The position numbers and the translations under genes were made by a program. The notes below the pieces were generated by a model. The model made no database searches and was not told where the DNA came from. It saw only the letters and a program-made list of their open reading frames with translations. 41,814 nt of DNA from an uncultured Caulobacterales bacterium. Lineage in GTDB: Bacteria > Pseudomonadota > Alphaproteobacteria > Caulobacterales > Maricaulaceae. This document shows positions 1 to 7,013 of this stretch, one piece after another (position 1 is the first letter of the stretch; each line of letters begins with the position of its first letter). The stretch lies in NCBI GenBank assembly GCA_937928165.1, contig CALFVT010000012.1, forward strand, positions 1 to 41,814. Reading direction: 5' to 3'.

Positions 1-582
1 AAGCCTAAAAGACGGCTCAAACGGGAAAAACCTGATGCTCTGGCTGTTCCAGAGACTGTCAATGAGATGTGGTCCATGGACTTCATGCACGCCTGGCTAT
101 CTGATGGTCGTAGCTTCCGCACCTTCAATGTGATCGATGACTTTAATCGCGAAGGGCTTGGTATAGAGGTGGATCTGTCCCTACCAGCCTTACGAGTGAT
201 CCGTAGCCTCAATCAAATCATTGAATGGCGAGGTAAGCCCAAGGCTATCCGATGTGATAACGGCCCTGAATATATCAGTCATGCCTTGGCAAGCTGGGCG
301 CAGAAACATGGCATCATCCTAATGTTCACCCAACCCGGCAACCCGCAGCATTTGGAGCGCCCGCGCGAAGCGATAAAAGGGCGCGGAATGGCTTATGTGG
401 AACGCTATAACCGTACAGTGCGGTATGATTGGCTGAACCAACACATCTTTGCTACCATTGAATCTGCACAACTCTCAGCCACAAGGTGGCTCTGGACTTA
501 CAACAATGAAAGGCCCAATATGGCCATAGGCGGCATAACCCCCGTTCAAAAGCTTAAGCAGCACATGAAACATGCTGCTTAA
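1..582 (+). CDS. IS3-family transposase OrfB, partial, with internal insertion
   Basis: This is the DDE integrase-type transposase that cuts and joins IS ends. The frame is open from base 1, so the first visible ATG at 67 is not the true start. Recognisable blocks are WSMDFM (first catalytic Asp), [16 protein letters not shown], the RCDNGPEY block (second Asp), [14 protein letters not shown] (catalytic Glu) and the C-terminal [17 protein letters not shown]. In relatives the segment before the Glu reads roughly [16 protein letters not shown]. Here about 14 residues ([14 protein letters not shown]) replace the usual two, so the D-to-E spacing is about 12 residues longer than the normal D(35)E. 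The extra DNA is GC-rich and palindromic. The frame is kept, but activity is doubtful. Confidence 0.9.
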   Translation, partial: KPKRRLKREKPDALAVPETVNEMWSMDFMHAWLSDGRSFRTFNVIDDFNREGLGIEVDLSLPALRVIRSLNQIIEWRGKPKAIRCDNGPEYISHALASWAQKHGIILMFTQPGNPQHLERPREAIKGRGMAYVERYNRTVRYDWLNQHIFATIESAQLSATRWLWTYNNERPNMAIGGITPVQKLKQHMKHAA

Positions 583-600
583 AAAACAGTCTACTTCTGA

Positions 601-619
601 CCCCCACTAAAAATGGGGG
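601..619. repeat. Hairpin in the IS right terminus
   Basis: CCCCCA (601-606) and TGGGGG (614-619) form a perfect 6-bp stem with a 7-base A-rich loop just after the transposase stop. It probably belongs to the IS end and may also stop transcription leaving the element. There is no clear T-run, so terminator function is unproven. Confidence 0.5.
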
Positions 620-625
620 TATTAC

Positions 626-1398
626 CATATGTCGCTCAATTAATATACCAATATCTCACTCAGCAGGTGCAACTGCCATTTCACCCCAATCAATAAGTAT
701 GCAATCTTTTCCTTTAAACATCCAATTATTGGGATGAATATCACCATGTGTTAATGTCGTTTTGTTGATATTTATTTTATCTGATAACTGGTGCATAATA
801 ACTAACGACTTTTGCGCCTTAGAATTGTTACACTGAGGGTGTTGATGTAACATTTCCAAAAGTGCGGTAGACCATTTACCCCAAGCCCAAAACGGTGCGT
901 CTGCTTCTAGATTTACGCGTATACCTTCAAATGTGATTTGGTGCTGCTTTAAAAGTAGTTGGGCTATATATTTCGCTGAAGAATTGGTTGTATCCTCCTC
1001 AAGCCATTCAGATGCAAACCAATATTTAGGTTTATCCGAGTCAGGTGATGCGTGAATACCGAATGTTGAAAGTAGGGCGCTAGAAGCGTAGCTCTCCGAC
1101 GCAGGGAGATCCTTAAGATAAGTATCAAGCCAGGTATTCCCTATCTCGATCTTTTCATTGTGAAGTCTCATTAGTTCGTGACATAGGATGTCGCGATTTA
1201 CATGTCTGTCGCCTTCCAATGAAGATGATAGATCTTGAATTTTAGGCTGTAGACTTTAGAGAGTGAAGCAGTCTCTACTTTATATAATTTACCTGACTGA
1301 GTGATAAATTCAGGAGTCCAGTGAGAATTTTCAGCTTCGGCATACAGTAGCTCTTCAGCGATTTCGCTGAGAAATCTATAATCATATTTATTAGTCAA
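626..1398 (-). pseudogene. Aminoglycoside/choline-kinase-like phosphotransferase, broken
   Basis: Two overlapping minus-strand frames (about 1198-1398 and 656-1219) appear to be one gene. The distal part has the APH-fold signatures THGDIHPNNWMF (catalytic loop Asp/Asn) and LIDWGE (metal-binding Asp), preceded by a kinase-like FASEWLEE hinge. Three lesions are seen. A frameshift near 1220-1235 is needed to join YSLKFK to IQDLSSS. A TGA at 656-658 follows VAPAE, and reading through it gives DIGILIERHM, which continues the family pattern. The frame then runs into the IS terminus near 626. It starts at TTG (1398) and overlaps the upstream exported-protein gene by 8 bases. The substrate is unknown, and the gene is almost certainly inactive. 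Confidence 0.7.
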
Positions 1399-1933
1399 AT
1401 TCTACACTGGGGCCTGAACTGACGCCTAGCGTGAAATTCTTAGAAACGTCTTTCTCAAGTCCCGCACGGAAACGCCCAGCGGGAGATAAATTCTCAAAAT
1501 TAGAGTTGCCTGTATCGATTCGTTCGTACCTCAAACCAGCTCCAGCACTTACGAAAGGAGAAAAGCTTTTAGTCTCTTTTCGAATGATCAAGTCAGCAAA
1601 ACCTTCTACAGTCTGGTAATCAACCTGATCTCCAAGAAGTGCTTCTGATGATTCAGTAATGTTTGAGACACTTCCTTCTCCGGCACCACCAACCAGTGAC
1701 AATGCTAACATGACATCACTCTCACCCAACTCAGATAACTTCCTTTCCGAATGAATACCAGCTTGTATGCCCTTTACATCCTTAAGTCGGATATCAGTTC
1801 CATTTTCTGAGACATCAATATTGTCTTCGTAGAAGCCACCAAATTCCAAACTCGTTTCTGTATTGACTTGAGAGTAAGCGGGGAGAGCAAATGCCGCATT
1901 GAGAATAAAAATAAAGAAAAACCGATACAACAT
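1391..1933 (-). CDS. Small exported protein, probable outer-membrane beta-barrel
   Basis: The 180-residue protein starts with a clear signal peptide (hydrophobic run at residues 4-17, cleavage likely after PAYS). The mature part has alternating polar/hydrophobic strands, Gly-rich turns and repeated phrases such as SAGAGLRYERID and FRAGLEKDVSKNFTLGV, typical of porin-like or outer-membrane beta-barrel folds. It lacks the usual terminal aromatic residue and ends in VEFD, so the C-terminus may be shortened or the barrel atypical. No specific family is recognised. Its stop overlaps the start of the broken phosphotransferase by 8 bases, suggesting they were co-transcribed. Base composition is AT-rich like the rest of the accessory strip. 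Confidence 0.6.
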   Translation of the reverse strand: MLYRFFFIFILNAAFALPAYSQVNTETSLEFGGFYEDNIDVSENGTDIRLKDVKGIQAGIHSERKLSELGESDVMLALSLVGGAGEGSVSNITESSEALLGDQVDYQTVEGFADLIIRKETKSFSPFVSAGAGLRYERIDTGNSNFENLSPAGRFRAGLEKDVSKNFTLGVSSGPSVEFD

Positions 1934-1951
1934 AATTACAATCCACTCCGT

Positions 1952-2161
1952 CTATTCATTAAGAATGTATCCTCTTACAAAAACAGCCTTATCAGATGAT
2001 GTTTGTCCTAAAGTACTTCCATCATGTATCATATTTTCAGTAGGTGCAACATAAAATTCTAAAGGCTTTATTCGCAACCTGAATACGACTTCGTTAGAGT
2101 AGGCTTGAAAAAAAGCGCTGACAATGTCGTTATTAGATTTACTACCACATCTTTTCATCAT
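1952..2161 (-). CDS. Orphan reading frame, possibly a 5'-truncated gene
   Basis: A 69-residue frame begins at ATG ATG (2161). It is not recognised. The same frame stays open upstream to a TAA at 2324-2326, giving about 54 more codons with protein-like content (for example VGNLGRRSQSLARSNRIGY and EDRFLLFLPRTAKTIT) but no ATG, GTG or TTG. Either the gene lost its start in a rearrangement, or the 69-residue form is real. It lies between an exported protein and an SRPBCC gene in the AT-rich strip next to the IS. No function is proposed. Confidence 0.35.
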   Translation of the reverse strand: MMKRCGSKSNNDIVSAFFQAYSNEVVFRLRIKPLEFYVAPTENMIHDGSTLGQTSSDKAVFVRGYILNE

Positions 2162-2382
2162 ATCCGTAATGGTCTTAGCAGTTCGTGGTAAAAACAGTAA
2201 AAAACGATCTTCTATACCGGCATTGTAACCTATCCTATTACTACGAGCTAGTGACTGTGACCTGCGCCCTAAATTTCCTACCAGTTTTTGGTAGAGTCTT
2301 TTGATTATTTTAAAATAGGAAGTTTATATATATATTTGGTGGGCTATTATGAGACTTAAAAAACAGCTTGATTAGATGTCTA

Positions 2383-2847
2383 CTATGAATTCCTAGATGC
2401 GTAGTCTGCTTCAACTAGCGCTTTAAAGTTCTTGTGGCATTCTTTATTATAATCCTTTGCTGCCTTTATAGTTTTTGACTTTACTAACCAAACCCAAAGT
2501 TTTGTCAGTCCTTTATATTGGCATCGAGAGGTTTGTTTAAATTCCGTATGCGTCTCCGAAATTTCGGTTAAGACATAACTAACCTTACCGTCACAGAATC
2601 TAGACGTTGAATGCCACTCAACACTCTGATTTTCAGTATACTCTATTATCTCGCTAACCTGCTCAAACTTCAATCCGTTTAGATCAAATAAACTTAGATA
2701 TTTTGACCCAACCATATTTTCACTTTTTGAAATGACCTCATAATGGAGAAGACCTAGAACCCATGTTGTGGCAAGATTAATGTCAAATAGAGTTTTAAAA
2801 ACTAGACTTACTGGTGCTTTGATTAGTGTCGTATTTGATGTTTCCAT
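2383..2847 (-). CDS. SRPBCC (START-like) family protein
   Basis: The 154-residue protein fits the SRPBCC fold, a helix-grip that binds hydrophobic ligands. It opens with the usual beta-strand then IKAPVSLVFKTLFDINLATTWV, equivalent to the common phrase in which an Ile-x-Ala-Pro strand leads into a Val-Phe-x-x-x-x-Asp helix. It has the central strands VSEIIEYTENQSVEW and FKQTSRCQYKG, and a long C-terminal helix. Length is normal for the family. Such proteins range from polyketide cyclases to lipid carriers, so the ligand cannot be predicted. It is AT-rich, monocistronic, and followed by about 250 bases without a gene. Confidence 0.65.
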   Translation of the reverse strand: METSNTTLIKAPVSLVFKTLFDINLATTWVLGLLHYEVISKSENMVGSKYLSLFDLNGLKFEQVSEIIEYTENQSVEWHSTSRFCDGKVSYVLTEISETHTEFKQTSRCQYKGLTKLWVWLVKSKTIKAAKDYNKECHKNFKALVEADYASRNS

Positions 2848-3092
2848 ACCTGACGCCTTGTACGGTTTTCAAGAAGTAACTAGCCTTTATAAGACTATAT
2901 TAAACAGAATTTTGTAAGAGAGTCTATTGGAGGACACATTCATATCTATGCAATAAACGAAAAACACCCTCATAGGAAAACCACTTTCTTGCAATAACCA
3001 TCTTCCTAACCATCAAAATCACTAAGTAAAAGATAGTTTCGTTTAAAGAGAGCAGGCACAACAGCATATCCTATGCGGTAAAATTAAATACC

Positions 3093-5024
3093 TTACGTTG
3101 GGCCCTTAAATGGTGAAATCACATTTTCTCCATTATTTGCTTTGCCAATATCCCGGCCTTTTTTATAAATCCGAATAGTATCGTCCTTGCCAGCTTTGGA
3201 AACCCGCATAACACCATTAGCGAGTCCCTCATCAAAGGTGCCCTCTAGCGTGTAGCTACCTTCCGGGCCATGTTGGATAAGATAGCCTGCGCCTTGCGGT
3301 TTACCGTTTTGTGCATAGCCGTAATATTCTAGCGCCGAAAAATTACTTCGCAACACCCCCATACCCGCACCATTGGCAAGACCATTTTTGCATATACCTA
3401 TCCATATGCCTCTGATAAACATGCCATTATGGATATATCCGCAGCGCGTCGCAATCCTATCAAGGGAGCGGTGAGTGTCTTGATAAAGTGTCTGTAACTT
3501 TTCGCGTAAGTCTTCATAGCGAATGGCCGTAATCGTTTCACTGGAGTCGATTAGGTTAACTTGCACAGCGATTTGATCGTCTATGGCCGGGAGAATAGCT
3601 GTAAAATAATTACTGCCAATGAGGCGTTTCTGGCGTGCGAAAGAAGACGGGTTTGCCCCGGACAAAAGCAAACCTCTCAGCAAAGCATTTCTGGCCCGGG
3701 CTTCTTCGGGGGACCGGGGCCGATTGCTGCGTGTGGCCGAAGACGCTGCGGCCACGGCGATTGTTTTTAAAATGGCGGCCGCCGTAGAAACATTTTGCTT
3801 TCGCGTGAGTTCGCGTCGTTCTTGTAAAACTTCATATTCAGCATTTAAAGTTTCCCTGACTTGCGCACCAAGCTCGCCATTATAGACCCCGTCATATAGA
3901 CGCAGGGATTGCACTGAGAGATAATTCTGCTCGGCCTGAAGCAAGCGAGCCGCATAACGCTCACGAACGATATAGTCAGGGTCGGTTGATCCGATAAGCG
4001 TTAGCGGGCCAAGACTTTCATCAAATTTTGAAATGGCGGTTGCATAATTAATCATCGTTGCTTTTTTGATGTCGATCTTATTAATCATGCCCACCACTTG
4101 ATTGGCAAGTGAAGCAGAAAACTCCTCTTCAAGCGGGTCTTCTTTCTTGACGTCGACATAATTTAAGTTGGCAATCTTTGTCCCATCCAGACGTATTTGC
4201 TCAAGAGGAAGCCTTGAAATCGTATTATCTGCGGCGGTTTTTGATAGCTTTTGCGAGAACACACGAATGGGTGTCGTATTATTTAGCATCGTGATAAAAT
4301 CTAGTTCAAGTTCATTTGTCTCGAATTTTCCTAATTCAAGTTCAAAAAGATTTTGCTTTACAGTTTGCCGGCCATTAGCCACGGCGCCGCGCAATGTTGG
4401 ATGGCTCGTGAGTAATACGCCTTGGGTTGTAGCAGAGGCGCGGTGATCTGTGCGCACAGTGACCAAAGGTGTTATAACGTCGCCAAATGAAACAGGCTCG
4501 CCTTCAAGCATGCGTTTAGCATCTGGAAAAGAGTAAGCCATGAAGTCAATACTAAGAATATTTGGCAAGGTTTCGGCTTTTGTCATCGGCTTTGATGTTA
4601 AGTCTCCGCGCTCATCAAGTATAATGGCGTGAGGGGAAAGCAGTACGGAATGTTCAGGTAATCGCTCGACCAGTTCTTTATATATAGACAGCGCAAAGTA
4701 ATTTGATTTCAGCAGCGTAACATCTGCAATCGCCGCCGTTTCTTGAAGCCCGGCATCATCGGAATAGGAGACGCTCCCAATGGTACGGTTAGCATATAGG
4801 GTATAAAACTTTTCTTCTGCAGCGTCATCAATATAGGCAGGATAGCGTATAATAGCCATTACGGTTCCAGGGGGAACATCTGTTGTTAATTTTTGCGGCG
4901 CTGTCACGGCGTTAATTCGAGACTTTTTAATGCCGCTCGTTGTTGTTGCGCACCCCGCGAGTAGAGCAGCTAAGCCAAACATAACTGCAATACGCAATAA
5001 AACTAGTTTTATGAAACGGCTCAT
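3093..5024 (-). CDS. Large lipoprotein with C-terminal MORN-like repeats
   Basis: The 643-residue protein has a type II signal peptide with lipobox LAGC (Cys25), so it should be lipid-anchored on the periplasmic side. The middle (about 60-500) is unassigned and has a predicted helical stretch rich in Arg/Ala near 390-450. The last 120 residues hold MORN-like units built on YxGxxxNGxxxGxG: GICKNGLANGAG, YGYAQNGKPQGAG and LEGTFDEGLANG. Such repeats often bind lipids or scaffold envelope proteins. It sits alone between a gene-poor strip and decayed genes. A plausible promoter lies at 5055-5084. The exact role is unknown; the lipoprotein and repeat calls are firm. Confidence 0.75.
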   Translation of the reverse strand: MSRFIKLVLLRIAVMFGLAALLAGCATTTSGIKKSRINAVTAPQKLTTDVPPGTVMAIIRYPAYIDDAAEEKFYTLYANRTIGSVSYSDDAGLQETAAIADVTLLKSNYFALSIYKELVERLPEHSVLLSPHAIILDERGDLTSKPMTKAETLPNILSIDFMAYSFPDAKRMLEGEPVSFGDVITPLVTVRTDHRASATTQGVLLTSHPTLRGAVANGRQTVKQNLFELELGKFETNELELDFITMLNNTTPIRVFSQKLSKTAADNTISRLPLEQIRLDGTKIANLNYVDVKKEDPLEEEFSASLANQVVGMINKIDIKKATMINYATAISKFDESLGPLTLIGSTDPDYIVRERYAARLLQAEQNYLSVQSLRLYDGVYNGELGAQVRETLNAEYEVLQERRELTRKQNVSTAAAILKTIAVAAASSATRSNRPRSPEEARARNALLRGLLLSGANPSSFARQKRLIGSNYFTAILPAIDDQIAVQVNLIDSSETITAIRYEDLREKLQTLYQDTHRSLDRIATRCGYIHNGMFIRGIWIGICKNGLANGAGMGVLRSNFSALEYYGYAQNGKPQGAGYLIQHGPEGSYTLEGTFDEGLANGVMRVSKAGKDDTIRIYKKGRDIGKANNGENVISPFKGPT

Positions 5025-5054
5025 ACGGCTCTTTTGATAATTATATATTTCGCT

Positions 5055-5084
5055 ATAATAATCTTTAAGCTAAAGGACGTTCAA
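5055..5084 (-). promoter_or_regulatory. Possible promoter of the MORN lipoprotein gene
   Basis: On the minus strand TTGAAC and TATTAT lie 18 bases apart, resembling sigma-70 -35 and -10 elements, about 30 bases before the ATG at 5024. The match is by eye only. Confidence 0.35.
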
Positions 5085-5214
5085 AGCTATAGGTTTAATA
5101 TTAAAATTGATTTAGGACTGGTTCAGCTATGGCTGCATCAAAGCCATGTGCCGCAAGTTTCTCAACCCACAAGCCCGCACCAAATTATTTGTTCGCTAAG
5201 GCGTGTTGCTAGGT

Positions 5215-5420
5215 TTAATTATAGCCGCGTTTAGGCGCAGTGATGAAACATTCAGCCAAACCCCCAAATTGACGGGCCTCATCATAAACGCAGTTAGAAA
5301 TATTAAGCTTGGCAAAACGATCCCATGGATTCGGAAAACTAAGCTACTTCATTTCAACTGGTAAAATAACATCATAGATACTGCGCGTGACAATGGCCTG
5401 ATATATTAAAGCGCCCTAAG
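5215..5420 (-). pseudogene. Decayed coding remnant of unknown family
   Basis: The minus strand between these positions reads like the 3' end of a gene: ALIYQAIVTRSIYDVILPV, then a TAG, then in the same frame LSFPNPWDRFAKLNIS and CVYDEARQFGGLAECFI, ending ITAPKRGYN and a TAA at 5215-5217. Amino-acid composition and continuity across the internal stop suggest decayed coding sequence, not random DNA. No upstream start or intact N-terminus is visible; between 5420 and 5629 frames are short and stop-rich. The family is not recognised. Confidence 0.4.
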
Positions 5421-5629
5421 ATAAAAAAGATTGTGGAATATATGAAAGTTTTAGAGCTAACGAATACCCCTACATCATAAGGCAGTAAGCGGTTTATATT
5501 GGCTGGCTGCAATTCGTCTCGCTCAGGCTAATCATCAATGCTAATGAAAAGGGTGAAATCAAGGCACTTTTCAAAATTATTAATGGCCGCAAAATAGTTC
5601 GGGGCAAGCTCTCTAACGGCGCTAACCCT

Positions 5630-6445
5630 TTAGGTTTTGTCTTTATAGGCGAGGACGCGCTGGGCCTTTTTAACCACAGGAGCCTCGATAAATTTACCGT
5701 CCAGCAGCACAACATTTCCGCCCGCAGATTGATAGGCCTCAATCACCCGCTCTGCATAAGCGATCTCATCCGCGCTTGGCGTAAGGGCCGCGTGAATACG
5801 GGCAATTTGCGCCGGATGGATGGCCGACCGTGCATGGATACCAAGGGCTTTGGCGCGGCGCGTGCTCACCTCACAATCATCCAAATTACGAACATCAATA
5901 TGGGGCACATCAAATAAATGCACATTAAAAGCCGCCGCCGCCGCGACGCATTTTGACCGCGCATAGAGATGGGTCTCCCATGACAAATCACAATCCACAT
6001 CCCCTGCGTAATCAATCGCGCCATACATGCCAAACTCGACGCGCGGCACAGCAAAAATCTCATCTGCATGTACAAGCCCCATAGCGCTTTCGATAATCAC
6101 AAAAAGCGGCCCAAGAGCGCGGGGCAACTCGTCCGATAGCCCTGCAATATCAGCGCCCGATGCGGCCTTGGGCACCATAATAAAAGGCAATATGAGGCCG
6201 CAAGATTTAAGCGCCGCAATATCCGCCTGCCCGTCTTCGGTATCCAGCCCGTTAATCCGCAAGGAGACATGTTTATGATCCGTAGTTTCCAGCCAGTTTA
6301 AAACCGTTTGGCGCGCCGCATCTTTCTCGGCCAGCCCGACGGCATCTTCAAGGTCAATACAGACAAGATCAGCCCCCGCTCTACAAGCCTTTTCAAAACG
6401 GTCAGGGCGGTTTCCGGGAACAAATAATTGGGAGCGGTAAAACAT
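5630..6445 (-). CDS. HpcH/HpaI aldolase / CitE-like acyl-CoA lyase
   Basis: The 271-residue TIM-barrel protein belongs to the citrate lyase beta / malyl-CoA lyase family. It opens with RSQLFVPGNRPDRFEKA and continues with AGADLVCIDLEDAV, SLRINGLD (CoA-binding Arg), FIIESAMGL (metal-binding Glu), FGMYGAIDYAGDVD (metal-binding Asp) and ALGIHARSAIHPAQI. These are hallmarks of enzymes that cleave or condense acyl-CoA thioesters, such as malyl-CoA, citramalyl-CoA or a related substrate, in the cytoplasm. Length is normal for the short CitE-like class. The substrate is not decidable from sequence. It is isolated, with decayed genes on both sides. Confidence 0.85.
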   Translation of the reverse strand: MFYRSQLFVPGNRPDRFEKACRAGADLVCIDLEDAVGLAEKDAARQTVLNWLETTDHKHVSLRINGLDTEDGQADIAALKSCGLILPFIMVPKAASGADIAGLSDELPRALGPLFVIIESAMGLVHADEIFAVPRVEFGMYGAIDYAGDVDCDLSWETHLYARSKCVAAAAAFNVHLFDVPHIDVRNLDDCEVSTRRAKALGIHARSAIHPAQIARIHAALTPSADEIAYAERVIEAYQSAGGNVVLLDGKFIEAPVVKKAQRVLAYKDKT

Positions 6446-6550
6446 AAGGGCTGGTCTCTGTGCGGAATCATCGTCAATATTATGCCGTAAAGTCTAGCGG
6501 GGTTCAGCGCGGGATGCAAAATATCTTGCAATATCGTCGCGCGGCACAAT

Positions 6551-7000
6551 TCAAAGCTCTAGGCCAAATTCATCATAAACTACGTCTTTATCTAGCCCAA
6601 TGATAAGGCGTTCATAAATATGCACCTTGCGTAATCCACCTCATATCTGGCGTAAAAAACAGCGGGAAATAGACTTTCATATCATCACCAAACATATGCC
6701 CACACCAAAATTATCGGAGTCATCATCTCAATAGTAAAACAAATCTACCGTGCCAAATTTTTACGCAAATGGTCTATATGGGGATAACACGATAAACAGC
6801 CCAGCAGTTTTAGATTGCGAGTTTCCAATCGATACCTTAGCCTGTTAGATAAAATTCGATTTTTTATCTTCATCCATAAAAGCTCTTTAAGCGGCAGGTA
6901 GCACTCTCCACTTTGCCGAAGTAAGATATCTTGGCGCTCATAAAATACGGCGCAGGCTCATAATTGTCCAAGCCTATTTATTGATACTCGCTTTAATCAT
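6551..7000 (-). pseudogene. Heavily decayed gene of about 150 codons, unknown family
   Basis: Stitching frames on the minus strand recovers a coherent protein. An ATG at 7000 gives MIKASINK. After a shift it reads GLDNYEPAPYFMSAKISYF then GKVESATCRLKSFYG. Later segments include DHLRKNLA, VDLFYY then DDDSDNFGVG, and FGDDMKVYFPLFFTPDMRW. It ends RKVHIYERLIIGLDKD then VVYDEFGLEL and TGA (6551-6553). At least four frameshifts and several internal stops are needed. Aromatic-rich, acidic content resembles small cytosolic proteins, but no family is recognised. It begins only 14 bases past the stop of the ABC/M1 gene and may once have followed it in the same operon. Confidence 0.5.
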
Positions 7001-7013
7001 ACCATATCTATGC

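Larger units (their letters stand above)
1..628 (+). mobile_element. IS3-family insertion sequence, right part only
   Basis: The window opens inside an IS3-type element. It contains the C-terminal part of the orfB transposase followed by about 45 bases of terminal sequence with a GC-rich hairpin at 601-619. The left end and orfA lie outside the window. The right boundary is placed near 628 by inference: on the minus strand, homology to the interrupted phosphotransferase persists to about 626, and the C-rich IS-like terminus follows. The target-site duplication cannot be checked because the left junction is missing. The exact boundary is uncertain by about 10-15 bases. Confidence 0.75.

Noticed and set aside
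2326-2336. TATATATATA run
   Set aside because: Short AT run in an AT-rich strip; no repeat or origin signal around it.
3561-3885. Plus-strand frames inside the MORN lipoprotein gene
   Set aside because: They are antisense to a gene with clear signal and repeats; no ribosome sites or families.
5494-5742. Minus-strand 82-codon frame overlapping the citE-like 3' end
   Set aside because: It runs in a different frame through the coding end of the lyase and lacks any recognisable content.
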